Source: Chitinophagales bacterium (GTDB taxonomy: Bacteria > Bacteroidota > Bacteroidia > Chitinophagales > Saprospiraceae). From it: 45,153 nt of DNA. Position numbers and translations under genes: made by a program. Positions 24,673 through 32,522 of the stretch are shown in pieces. How positions within the stretch are numbered: position 1 is the first letter of the stretch; each line of letters opens with the position of its first letter. The notes below the pieces were generated by a model. It had not been told where the DNA came from. It searched no databases and saw only the letters and a list, made by a program, of their open reading frames with translations. The stretch spans positions 1 to 45,153 of the forward strand of contig JAFLBP010000042.1 of assembly GCA_017303875.1 (NCBI GenBank). The letters are read 5' to 3'.

Positions 24673-25631
24673 TACACCTCTTTTTTGCGTACCCGCGCAA
24701 CAAATGACTCTGTTACTTCCAGCATCTCGGCGATTTGTGCATCACGCATCTGGGTATTATGGCGGATAAAGGCGGCAACTACTTTTTCCATGCCTTTTTC
24801 CATGCCTTTTTCCATGCCTTTTTCGTAAAGTTCCTCGATATAGGTCTTTACTTCAGGATACTCCTGCAAATTAGTACTGGCATCCATATCGTTGAGTTTT
24901 TGCTTAAAAGTGTTTGAACTGAAAAACAAATAGGTTATTGTCGCTTGGAAGAGCATTTGACGAATGCCATAATTACTTGCTTCCGGTGCAAATATAACAA
25001 TTTTTTGCCAAAATTGATCCACATACCTGGTATTCCTGCTATGTTTTAACGCCAGTAATATGTTCCGCAAGAACATAAACTCCAGCGTTTCCAGTTGTTC
25101 ATCACTGATTCTTTGCACATCCAGAACCGTATAGCGAATGCTCGGCGCGTACGACAAGAGCAAGGGTGAAGCACCGGGAAATAAATACTCCGGCGTTTCC
25201 GGCACAAGCTGCTCTGCTCCGTGATAAATTACTACAGGTACTGTTAGGGTCAGATTGCGCCCTTGTCGAATGTCCGAATTCCAGATATTTGAAACATAGC
25301 GCAGCAGTTGTTCTGTCAATGGCGTATCAGGCTTCGCACTTTTATGCTCAAACAAAAAGGCGACCCGAAGCGGCGCTCCGGTAAATGTTCTGCTAAAATA
25401 ACATACATCGGAAAAATGTTGCCCAAGATGACTATCTACATATGAGTCTTGACTTAACTCCAAAGCATCCAAATCTATTTCCTGGGTCAAAACTTCAGGC
25501 AAACAAAACTGCAACAACTCCATTGCGACTGCCTTGGTTTGCAACACAAATTTTGCATACTTATCGTGTGGTTTTGACTTAAATGCTAGTAACTCGGACC
25601 AATAATCTTCCTTTTGTTTCCGTTTTTTCAT
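24672..25631 (-). CDS. Rpn-family PD-(D/E)XK nuclease
   Basis: A 319-residue protein of the Rpn/YhgA-like (PF04754-type) family, recombination-promoting nucleases once labelled putative transposases; members act in recombination and some in phage defence. The PD-(D/E)XK core is visible as Asp75 (FSDVCYF) and Glu95-x-Lys97 (FLFEHKS) with Gln/Leu helices after it. The C-terminus carries a tetrapeptide repeat G-M-E-K (272-283) followed by a small helix-turn-helix-like tail (AQIAEMLEVTESFVARV). A -7 box lies at 25651-25658. It is the first gene of a two-gene unit with the glycosylase. It could be a lone mobile-like family member; no terminal repeats were seen. Confidence 0.88.
   Translation of the reverse strand: MKKRKQKEDYWSELLAFKSKPHDKYAKFVLQTKAVAMELLQFCLPEVLTQEIDLDALELSQDSYVDSHLGQHFSDVCYFSRTFTGAPLRVAFLFEHKSAKPDTPLTEQLLRYVSNIWNSDIRQGRNLTLTVPVVIYHGAEQLVPETPEYLFPGASPLLLSYAPSIRYTVLDVQRISDEQLETLEFMFLRNILLALKHSRNTRYVDQFWQKIVIFAPEASNYGIRQMLFQATITYLFFSSNTFKQKLNDMDASTNLQEYPEVKTYIEELYEKGMEKGMEKGMEKVVAAFIRHNTQMRDAQIAEMLEVTESFVARVRKKEV
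24783..24824 (-). repeat. In-frame 12-bp tandem repeat in the Rpn gene
   Basis: Three exact 12-bp copies (GAAAAAGGCATG on the coding strand), plus a partial fourth, encode Met-Glu-Lys-Gly repeats. Each unit contains an in-frame ATG (24815, 24803, 24791) with a purine-rich GAAAAAGGC immediately before it. The repeat length preserves frame, so copy-number changes would be tolerated. Confidence 0.9.
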
Positions 25632-25650
25632 TGCACTTCAGGATTTCAGG

Positions 25651-25658
25651 CAAAGATA
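25651..25658 (-). promoter_or_regulatory. Probable -7 element for the Rpn nuclease gene
   Basis: The minus strand reads TATCTTTG, an exact TAnnTTTG match, 19 bp upstream of the ATG at 25631. The nuclease-glycosylase pair therefore probably has its own promoter, apart from the TonB-domain gene that ends upstream at 25680. Confidence 0.45.
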
Positions 25659-25679
25659 AAACAAAAACAATAAATTGTT

Positions 25680-26435
25680 TTACCCCAATTTAAACCGAAT
25701 AGGAAGCCAGATTCGCATTGGAGTGATTTGCCCATCAATTGTTCCCGCTATCATAGGCTGCAAAGACTTAAGTACCCTCAAAGCCTCAGCCCCCAGGCCG
25801 TATCCAGGATCCTTTAACAATATAAAGTCACTTAATTGACCGTCTTTTTCCACCAAAAAACTGATTAGTACAACACCTTGAATATTGTTATCGATAGCAT
25901 CTTGTGGATAAACCAAGTTCACTTTTAAGTGTGAATATAACGTTTGTTCTCCACCAACAAATGATGGTTGAACTTTAAAAGGAAGAAAATCGTCTTCCGA
26001 GCCATCAGGCTTGTAACATTTTCCACTAATCAGGCTATCGCGTTCAAACAACTCGACTCGTCTCAATTTACCATCAGAGTAATAGGATTCTCGTTTCTTA
26101 ATAGCCCCCTTCTTATACAATTCAGTATACCAAATTGTATCGGTTCCCGGAAAAAAATATTGATGGGTGCCTTCTTCTACCGCGTTCGGACCAGGAAAGG
26201 CGCTAAAGTAGCCTTCCATTTGAAGCATACTATCAACGCGATTATAAAGCCGAACATGCTTCCAACCATTCGGCAGCTCCTGTACATCAGCAAACTGGGT
26301 ACATGACTCTAAGGTTGTTATCCCGTAAAGCTCATCCAAGCAATAACGCGTTTGTCCATGCGCTGCCAAATTGTAAAAAAGCAGCACGACGATCAACAGC
26401 TGTTTCTTAGGTTCCAATTTGAATGAACTCATCAT
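25680..26435 (-). CDS. Exported protein with TonB C-terminal domain
   Basis: A 251-residue protein. An N-terminal hydrophobic segment (~11-27) ends in His-Gly-Gln and reads as a cleavable signal. The middle (~60-140) resembles MORN-like/toxin-antitoxin YwqK-type repeats (YKKGAIKKRESYYSDGKLRRVELF). The C-terminal ~95 residues match a TonB_C domain (YPQDAIDNNIQGVVLISFLVEKDGQL). Classical TonB needs a membrane anchor and a proline-rich linker; neither is evident, so a role in energising receptors is doubtful. Its ATG overlaps the dacB-like gene's TGA (ATGA). Confidence 0.82.
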   Translation of the reverse strand: MMSSFKLEPKKQLLIVVLLFYNLAAHGQTRYCLDELYGITTLESCTQFADVQELPNGWKHVRLYNRVDSMLQMEGYFSAFPGPNAVEEGTHQYFFPGTDTIWYTELYKKGAIKKRESYYSDGKLRRVELFERDSLISGKCYKPDGSEDDFLPFKVQPSFVGGEQTLYSHLKVNLVYPQDAIDNNIQGVVLISFLVEKDGQLSDFILLKDPGYGLGAEALRVLKSLQPMIAGTIDGQITPMRIWLPIRFKLG

Positions 26436-27754
26436 CCTCTTTTTTTAATTTTTTCCAATAAACGCTGCGTTTCTTCCTTACAGCGTGTATTGGAGCCTGT
26501 AAAATTGTTGTGCATAAAACTGAACACATACCACTTCCCACTATCTGCCCTCAAATAACCACTCAGGCAATACACGCCGCTCATACTGCCAGTTTTGGCA
26601 AACACATAAGGCGCTGCCCCGGCTGCCGGAACATACCAGTTGGCAATCGTGCCTGACTGCCCGCCAGCCGGAAATAAGCCCAGCAGGCGTTGGCGATCTT
26701 TTTGCGTTTTCCACAAGTCCAGCAGCACGCCGGAAAGGAAATTCGGAGAACATAAATTATAGCGCGACAATCCGCTGCCATCTACCCAGCGTACCTTGCC
26801 CGGTGCCGCCCTGAACAAGGAATCTGTTGCCCAACGCAAGGCAGGCGCCTCCTGAAGGGTATCAAAACGCTGCTTTGCACACATCAACAACAATTGCTCC
26901 GCCAGAAAATTATCACTCACCTGCATCATGAGCCGATAAACGGTATCGGCCGGACAACTGTACCAAACCCGGGCATTCGCCGGCATCATCTCTTCCCCAA
27001 CCCGATTCACTTTCTTGTGCAAGGTATCTTCCAGCAATGGCACGGCAAATTCAGCAGCTCCATGCACCGGCGTCAGCAACTCAAAATCACTGGGAAATGC
27101 CGTCCGGGCATCATACAACACCTGATTATCCGATAAACACCGTGGTTGCTCGGCACCTTGCTCCTGTCGGGTTTTATGACAAAGCTGATTCCAGTACGGC
27201 GGCTCTACCGCCAAAGAATCGGCCTCCAACGCATAAATACGCCGTACATTACCGTAAACGGGCATGGCACTGCGCTCGGCAGAATAAATATCGTTCACAT
27301 CATCCCAAGCCCAACCCGCACCCAGCGGCGCCGGTTCAATGCGGTTTTTCGCAAGATATAATTGCTTTGCTGCCGGACTGGCGATGTACTGCGACAAAGA
27401 CTGCCAAGCCTGAAAAGAGGGATGCAGAAAAGTCGGATCCCCCAGGGGCAACAGCCAAATATCGCCAGCGCTGTTGGACAACTTCGCCGAAGGCAGGGAG
27501 TCGCCAAAGGTATTCAGGCAGGCGGCCAGCGTCAGGATCTTGGTATTGGAAGCCGGGATAAAACGCTTTTCCGCATTTGTAGCCAAAATTGTTGCCCCAC
27601 TTGTGGCGTCCTTTAAAACAAAGCCCGTAAAACCAGCTTCAAATACTTCAGAACGCTCAAGCTCGCGCTTGAACCCATGTTTCAGATGATAGGCCGGCGA
27701 ACAAGCCTGAAGCACTAAAAGGCCGAGAAAGGGCAGCAATAATAATTGTTTCAT
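26432..27754 (-). CDS. dacB: PBP4-like D-Ala-D-Ala carboxypeptidase lipoprotein (S13)
   Basis: A 440-residue peptidase of the S13/PBP4 family acting on peptidoglycan side chains in the periplasm. I chose the ATG at 27754 because it starts a lipoprotein signal (Leu-Gln-Ala-Cys, Cys18). Active-site motifs are Ser69-x-x-Lys72 (SNTK), Ser280-Asp-Asn (SDN) and KTG at 387-389. It may trim pentapeptides or act as an endopeptidase. Compared with many family members the sequence is short in the inserted domains, so the exact activity is uncertain. It is coupled by ATGA overlap to the TonB_C-domain gene. Confidence 0.87.
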   Translation of the reverse strand: MKQLLLLPFLGLLVLQACSPAYHLKHGFKRELERSEVFEAGFTGFVLKDATSGATILATNAEKRFIPASNTKILTLAACLNTFGDSLPSAKLSNSAGDIWLLPLGDPTFLHPSFQAWQSLSQYIASPAAKQLYLAKNRIEPAPLGAGWAWDDVNDIYSAERSAMPVYGNVRRIYALEADSLAVEPPYWNQLCHKTRQEQGAEQPRCLSDNQVLYDARTAFPSDFELLTPVHGAAEFAVPLLEDTLHKKVNRVGEEMMPANARVWYSCPADTVYRLMMQVSDNFLAEQLLLMCAKQRFDTLQEAPALRWATDSLFRAAPGKVRWVDGSGLSRYNLCSPNFLSGVLLDLWKTQKDRQRLLGLFPAGGQSGTIANWYVPAAGAAPYVFAKTGSMSGVYCLSGYLRADSGKWYVFSFMHNNFTGSNTRCKEETQRLLEKIKKRG

Positions 27755-27790
27755 CGGGCTAAGATACGCCTTGCCGGTAATTCCAAAGAA

Positions 27791-27830
27791 TTTGGCCTTG
27801 CAAGAATTTTCAGGTTCTTGCAAGGCCAAA
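27791..27830 (-). terminator. Perfect 16-bp hairpin after the OmpA-like gene
   Basis: Positions 27791-27806 and 27815-27830 are exact reverse complements with an 8-nt loop. It lies 15 bp beyond the OmpA/TSP3 stop and 36 bp before the dacB-like start. On the minus strand the stem is preceded, not followed, by a T-run, so it is an atypical terminator and may instead stabilise the 3' end of the OmpA-like mRNA. Confidence 0.65.
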
Positions 27831-27845
27831 AAATCGAAAAAAGTA

Positions 27846-29069
27846 TTAATTTATGGATAAGCGAAACTCCACACGACGGTTCTGACGACGGCCTTCCTCC
27901 GTATCATTGCCCGCCAGCGGACGTGTTTCACCGTAGCCTTCATAACGCATTTGTTTGGTAGCTACGCCTTTTTTCATCAGATAATCGTAGCAGGCTTTTG
28001 CCCGATCTTTAGACAACTTGAGGTTAAACTGATCGTCGCCTACATTATCGGTATGGCCTTCAATGCTGGCCGTATAATAATTGTAGCGCTTGAGCACTAA
28101 GGCTACAGAGTCCAGAATCGGCAAGGATTCCTTTGTCAGCACGGCGCTGCTGGTTTCAAAATTTATATTTTTCACCGCTACAGCGATAGCCTCCTGCTCT
28201 GCCTGCGGCATTTCCGGGCAACCATTGCTGGTAGCCGGGCCGGCAGCATAAGGGCAGCGGTCTTTATCATTCGGGATACCGTCGCCATCGCTGTCGCTTA
28301 TGGCCGGACAACCTTTATTGGCCGAAACGCCGGGCACATCGGGGCATTGGTCTTTTTTGTCGGGTACACCGTCGCCATCGCTGTCTTTGGCATTGCCACC
28401 GAGGCGATAGGAATAGGTCAGGCCACCCAGGATGTACCAGTCATTTTTATTGGGGTTGGCGGTTTGACTGATGCCGTCGATGTAATCGCTTTGTACGGGT
28501 CGCATTCCGGCTTCAATACCAACCTGGTGCTTGTCGCCAATCGGGAAGCGAAAACCTGCGCCAAAAGGAAATGCCACTGCTATATTTTTAACATCGGCGC
28601 GATCGCGGGCGATCGTGGCAGCATCGGCCGTGGTGCTGCCTTCATTGAAGTTAACGTTCGGTTTGGTATAGGTTAATCCGAGACCGGCAAAGAAATAGGG
28701 AAATACTTTTCGGGCTTCACCGGTACTGTTCAGTCGCGGGAAAGGCGAATATTCTATCAGGCCGTTTCCTTCAAAAAGATTGGTTTTGAAGGAAAAATTG
28801 CGTGCGCGACGGCTTGCTTCTTCAATAAAATTGAGGTCGTCGCCACTAAGCCGGGCATAATTGGCGCCAAGCCGCAGGCTCCAGTGCTCGTCTACATTGC
28901 GGCGCAAAAAGAGGCCGCCGTAAAGGTTTGTTTCCTGAAAGGTGAATGTAGCCGGCCGAACTAAATCGCCGAGATAATTGGCTGCGCCGGCAGTGGCGCC
29001 GATTTCCCAGGATTGGGCATGGGTTAAAAGGGGCAAACAGATGGTTGCCAGGAGTGTCAGTTTTCTCAT
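27846..29069 (-). CDS. OmpA-family protein with beta-barrel and TSP3 repeats
   Basis: A 407-residue outer-membrane protein. A signal peptide (~1-18, ending His-Ala-Gln) precedes an N-terminal beta-barrel domain (~20-225; DUF6089-like, EIGATAGAANYLGDL). Two thrombospondin type-3 calcium-binding repeats come next (DSDGDGVPDKKDQCPD and DSDGDGIPNDKDRCP), then an OmpA C-terminal peptidoglycan-binding domain (EGHTDNVGDDQFNLKLSKDRA). It ties the outer membrane to the cell wall. It is a single-gene unit with divergent upstream DNA. In some Bacteroidota this architecture appears in T9SS- or gliding-associated porin-like proteins; that link is inference. Confidence 0.93.
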   Translation of the reverse strand: MRKLTLLATICLPLLTHAQSWEIGATAGAANYLGDLVRPATFTFQETNLYGGLFLRRNVDEHWSLRLGANYARLSGDDLNFIEEASRRARNFSFKTNLFEGNGLIEYSPFPRLNSTGEARKVFPYFFAGLGLTYTKPNVNFNEGSTTADAATIARDRADVKNIAVAFPFGAGFRFPIGDKHQVGIEAGMRPVQSDYIDGISQTANPNKNDWYILGGLTYSYRLGGNAKDSDGDGVPDKKDQCPDVPGVSANKGCPAISDSDGDGIPNDKDRCPYAAGPATSNGCPEMPQAEQEAIAVAVKNINFETSSAVLTKESLPILDSVALVLKRYNYYTASIEGHTDNVGDDQFNLKLSKDRAKACYDYLMKKGVATKQMRYEGYGETRPLAGNDTEEGRRQNRRVEFRLSIN

Positions 29070-29385
29070 TGTTGATTATATTTTATTAAAATTGCTTGTC
29101 GGATAACAGGATTCCACAACATTTTTTCAATTAACAACAAGCATTTTGAGCATTAAAAACAAATTACATACCAAAACCTTAAAATTGTTGTTCCGGCATA
29201 TATTTTGATCTGAATATTCCTCTAAAGGTGCTGTAATTGAATGGCAATAAGGGTTTTCCTGTTGAAAAATACAGGCAAAATCCTTTAAACCTTTGTTAGC
29301 CAAGGTTTAAATTATACGTTAACCCGGCTTTTTCGTCACCCATTCCCCATAAAACCCTTACCTTCGCGTAAATTTTACACTTATT
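29070..29385. promoter_or_regulatory. Divergent region, OmpA-like gene / HAD gene
   Basis: This 316-bp A+T-rich gap holds the promoters of both divergent genes. For the HAD gene, TACCTTCG at 29359-29366 matches TAnnTTTG at 7 of 8 positions, 20 bp before the ATG. A perfect 10-bp inverted repeat (29284-29293 with 29302-29311, TTTAAACCTT arms, 8-nt gap) lies about 75 bp upstream of that ATG and could be an operator. I see no small reading frame worth calling. Confidence 0.4.
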
Positions 29386-29826
29386 ATGGCAGATCAGAAT
29401 TTTGATGCGTCCTTGCAGGAAACCTTTAACGATAAAGGCGAGCGCATCAGCCCCATGCTCCCCAACCATATTAAAAACTTCCTCATCGACATCGACGGAA
29501 CTATCTGCGACGATGTGCCCAATGAGGAACCGGAACGGATGGGAACCGTACTCCCTTATCCCGACGCGCTCACCATGCTCAACAAATGGTATGAAGAAGG
29601 CCATGTCATTTTCTTCTTCACCAGCCGCACAGAAGCCCACCGGGAAGTAACCGAAAAATGGCTCGACCAACACGGTTTCAAGTACCACGGTATTCTTTTT
29701 GGCAAACCCCGCGGCGGAAATTACCACTGGATCGACAACCATATTGTAAAAGCTACCCGTTTTAAAGGTAAGTTTACCGACCTGGTGGTCAAAAATCACG
29801 AGATCGAAGTCTTTTCCGAAGATTGA
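29386..29826 (+). CDS. HAD-superfamily phosphatase
   Basis: A 146-residue cytoplasmic HAD-type hydrolase. Motif I is IDIDGT with Asp35 as nucleophile and Asp37 as acid/base. Motif II is TSR (79-81), motif III a Lys near 107 and motif IV Asp117 in WIDN. The insert between them is short, as in small capsule-biosynthesis-type or phosphoheptose-type phosphatases; some relatives are labelled phosphoheptose isomerase without support. The substrate is unknown. It is 66 bp upstream of the SdiA-regulated-like gene and may be co-transcribed with it. Confidence 0.87.
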   Translation: MADQNFDASLQETFNDKGERISPMLPNHIKNFLIDIDGTICDDVPNEEPERMGTVLPYPDALTMLNKWYEEGHVIFFFTSRTEAHREVTEKWLDQHGFKYHGILFGKPRGGNYHWIDNHIVKATRFKGKFTDLVVKNHEIEVFSED

Positions 29827-29892
29827 TCGGAGGCCCGTATACCACGCGGGCAACAGCACACGTTAGGACTTCGGAAAACTACTATTCCCGAT

Positions 29893-30735
29893 ATGACTTT
29901 ACTGTTCTCCTGTCTTCTTGCGCTGGCGCCCGCTGCACCACCAACGGATACCCTGCCTTACAACCTGCACAACCCGATTCTAACGGTCAACCTCGTTGAT
30001 TCTTCCCTGCAGGAAATCTCAGCCCTCAGCCCTACCCACCTTCCTGACGTGTACGTCGCCATGTCCGACGAACGCGGTGAACTCTTTTTTATCAATGTGG
30101 AAAATGGCGGCATGATCGTCCGCCGAACCCTCTTCCGCGATAAAGGAGACTTTGAAGGGGTGGAAATGGTGAGCGACAATTGCATTTTCGCCCTCAAAAG
30201 CGATGGCGAACTCTTTGAAATCCAAAACTGGGACAAAGCCTCGCCCAAGGTTCGTGAGTACAAAACCTCACTCAAAAAATCGGATGACCTCGAAGGGCTT
30301 TGTTACGACAAAGCCCGTAAAGCATTGTTGCTGGCCTCTAAAAACGACCCCGACAACAACGCAATCCGAAAGGTTTATGCCTTTGACCTTAAAAAGAAAA
30401 AGCTGGTAGAACAGCCGGTCTATCAGATAGACCCGGAAGAGGTAAACCGTATTTTACCCAGAAACGAAGACGAAAAACGCTTTTTTAGTCCCTCCGGTAT
30501 CGCGGTGCATCCACAGACGGGCGACATTTACATTACTTCCACCTCTCTGAAACGCCTCGTTGTGCTGGATCGGAAAGGGGGTAATATCAAATGGGTGGCC
30601 CGCCTCGACAAAAAACTGATGCCGCAGCCCGAGGGTATTGCCTTCGACAAAGCCGGCAACCTTATGTTGTGCAGTGAAGGGAAAAAAGGCGAAGGCCTGA
30701 TCCTGCAATTTGCTTATAAACCCGCAAAAAATTAG
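29893..30735 (+). CDS. SdiA-regulated-like beta-propeller protein
   Basis: A 280-residue protein resembling the SdiA-regulated family (PF06977-type), exported propeller-like proteins of unknown biochemical role. Blocks typical of the fold are EISALSPTH, KGDFEGVEM, SDDLEGLCYD, FFSPSGIAVHPQTGDIYITSTS and MPQPEGIAFDKAGNL, a repeating pattern of Glu-Gly followed by a beta-strand. The start (MTLLFSCLLALAPAAP) is a weak signal peptide. It overlaps the convergent def gene by 4 bp. It could be secreted or periplasmic; I cannot give a substrate. Confidence 0.8.
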   Translation: MTLLFSCLLALAPAAPPTDTLPYNLHNPILTVNLVDSSLQEISALSPTHLPDVYVAMSDERGELFFINVENGGMIVRRTLFRDKGDFEGVEMVSDNCIFALKSDGELFEIQNWDKASPKVREYKTSLKKSDDLEGLCYDKARKALLLASKNDPDNNAIRKVYAFDLKKKKLVEQPVYQIDPEEVNRILPRNEDEKRFFSPSGIAVHPQTGDIYITSTSLKRLVVLDRKGGNIKWVARLDKKLMPQPEGIAFDKAGNLMLCSEGKKGEGLILQFAYKPAKN

Positions 30736-31301
30736 CGGATTACGGCAAATTTCATGCGATAGTCGGTTTTAATTTTACCGACGCGGATGTCTTCCAATTT
30801 GCGCTGTACCAGGCGCTTTTTCAGCGGTTTGAGCTTCTCGGTAAACAAAACGCCTTGCAGGTGATCGTATTCATGCTGGATCACGCGGGCGTTTACGCCG
30901 GTGAATACCCGTTCGTGTTGCTCAAAATTTTCATCCTGATAGCGAATACGGATGGAGTCGAGCCGCTCCACATCGCCGCGTACGTAAGGAATACTCAGGC
31001 AACCTTCTTCATAATTCCAGGGACTGCCGGTCTCTTCCAGCATTTCAGCATTGATAAAAACCTGCTTGATCGGCTGATCGGTTTCGTCGGCGTCTTTGCC
31101 GCGCTTAACTTCCAGTGTATCGATTACAAAGATACGGATGCTCAGGCCAACCTGCGGGGCGGCAATGCCCACGCCGTCGGCGTGGTACATGGTTTCCCAG
31201 AGATTGTCGAGCAGGGTTTTGAGATCCGGGTACTCGGGGGTAATCGGGGCGGCAATTTTTTTCAATACCGCTTGCCCGTAGGCGTAAATTGGCAGGATCA
31301 T
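30732..31301 (-). CDS. def: Peptide deformylase
   Basis: A 189-residue metalloenzyme removing the N-formyl group from nascent proteins in the cytoplasm. All three motifs are intact: GVGIAAPQ (43-50), EGCLS (99-103, metal ligand Cys101) and HEYDH (143-147, ligands His143 and His147, catalytic Glu144). Length is typical. Its ATG overlaps the ruvX stop (ATGA), so it is the last gene of the SDR-ruvX-def unit. Its stop overlaps the convergent SdiA-like gene by 4 bp. Confidence 0.97.
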   Translation of the reverse strand: MILPIYAYGQAVLKKIAAPITPEYPDLKTLLDNLWETMYHADGVGIAAPQVGLSIRIFVIDTLEVKRGKDADETDQPIKQVFINAEMLEETGSPWNYEEGCLSIPYVRGDVERLDSIRIRYQDENFEQHERVFTGVNARVIQHEYDHLQGVLFTEKLKPLKKRLVQRKLEDIRVGKIKTDYRMKFAVIR

Positions 31302-31717
31302 GTCCAGTAATTTTCCATCATATATTGCTCCAGTATAAGTGCTGCAGCAATTTTGTCCACAACTTTTTTATCGCGTCGTTGCTGTTTTTTCATGCCGCTT
31401 TGCAGCATAATGCGTTTTGCCTCGTTGGAGGTAAAACGTTCATCCTGCCGATAAACAGGCTTGTCGGGAAAAAGTTTTTCCAGACGCAGGGCCAGCGCAT
31501 CGGCTTGCGGGGCAATTTGGGCGGGGTTGCCGTCGGGATACAAAGGCAAGCCCAGCACAAAGGCTTCTACCGCTTCATCGGCACAATATTTTTGCAAAAA
31601 CGCTTCCAATTGGGGCGTATCCACGGTAGTAAGGCCCGAAGCAATAATCTTCAGGGGATCAGTAACGGCGATGCCGGTACGCTTCAAACCATAGTCAATA
31701 CCAAGAATTCGTCCCAT
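31298..31717 (-). CDS. ruvX: Holliday junction resolvase RuvX (YqgF)
   Basis: A 139-residue RNase H-fold nuclease, putatively resolving Holliday junctions or processing 16S rRNA precursor. Asp8 in LGIDYG, the LGLPLYPDG block, DERFTS and the C-terminal DKIAAALIL block carry the active-site acidic residues. The size is standard. It is coupled to def by a 4-bp overlap and follows the SDR gene after 30 bp. Confidence 0.93.
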   Translation of the reverse strand: MGRILGIDYGLKRTGIAVTDPLKIIASGLTTVDTPQLEAFLQKYCADEAVEAFVLGLPLYPDGNPAQIAPQADALALRLEKLFPDKPVYRQDERFTSNEAKRIMLQSGMKKQQRRDKKVVDKIAAALILEQYMMENYWT

Positions 31718-31747
31718 TCGGCCGCAAAGGTAAACATTTCAGCCGAA

Positions 31748-32455
31748 TCAGAGATCGCCGAGTTGCGGTCGCAGGATCAATTCTTCCACAACGGCGGCAT
31801 CGGAGAGGTTGTAAGCGCCCCAGAGTGCCTGAGCCACATCGGTGGCCTGCATGAGGCGGTCCTGCGGAAAGTTGGCGCCGCGCCAGGAATCCGACCAAGT
31901 GGCGCCGGGCAAAATGGCCGTCACCTTGATGCCTTCGGTTTTCAGCTCTTCCCGCAGCACTTTGGAAAAGCCCAGTAGTGCAAATTTGGAAATACTGTAA
32001 GAGCCGCCATTGGGATAAGCAAACAGGCTGGCAATGGAACACATGTTGAAAATATGCCCGCGGCGATGCGGCAACATGAGGGGCAACAGCGCACGCGTAA
32101 GGTAATAGGCCGAAAAAAGATTGGTTTCCAGCATGGTTTCCAGTGCGCCGTCGCGCTCTTCAGAAACCTTTCCGGCGAGGTATATACCCGCGTTGTTCAC
32201 CAGCAAATCAATACGATCAGATTTGCTTTTTACATAAGTACCGAACTCCACCACCTCGGATTTTTTTCCCAGATCCGCAGGATAGGGATACAGGTTTTGT
32301 TGCGGAAAACGTTGTTTCCAATCCAAAGCCATCGCCTCCAGATCGGATTCTGTGCGGGCGCACACGTACAAATCAAAGCCATTGGAGGCCAGGGTTTCAG
32401 CAATTGCGCGACCCAGTCCTTTGGTAGCGCCGGTCACGACAGCAATTTTTGTCAT
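31748..32455 (-). CDS. Short-chain dehydrogenase/reductase
   Basis: A 235-residue classical SDR with an NAD(P)-binding Rossmann fold. I chose the ATG at 32455 because the nucleotide-binding strand starts there (MTKIAVVTGATKGLGRAIAE); the in-frame ATG 28 codons upstream lies in the divergent promoter area. TGATKGLG (8-15), NNAG in the middle, and catalytic Ser (CSIAS) with YSISK are all present. Substrate is unknown; some of the closest-looking relatives are annotated as 3-ketoacyl reductases. It heads a minus-strand unit with ruvX and def, divergent from the mlaE-like gene. Confidence 0.9.
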   Translation of the reverse strand: MTKIAVVTGATKGLGRAIAETLASNGFDLYVCARTESDLEAMALDWKQRFPQQNLYPYPADLGKKSEVVEFGTYVKSKSDRIDLLVNNAGIYLAGKVSEERDGALETMLETNLFSAYYLTRALLPLMLPHRRGHIFNMCSIASLFAYPNGGSYSISKFALLGFSKVLREELKTEGIKVTAILPGATWSDSWRGANFPQDRLMQATDVAQALWGAYNLSDAAVVEELILRPQLGDL

Positions 32456-32522
32456 ATCTGTATGCTTGGGTAAATTTTCGCTCAAAGTTTCAAAAAAAAA
32501 GTCAACCTTTGGCACTGAAATT

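Noticed and set aside
24672..25631. Active transposon carrying the Rpn gene
   Set aside because: The family was once labelled transposase, but there are no terminal inverted repeats or target-site duplications around it; the gene has its own promoter and a coupled partner.
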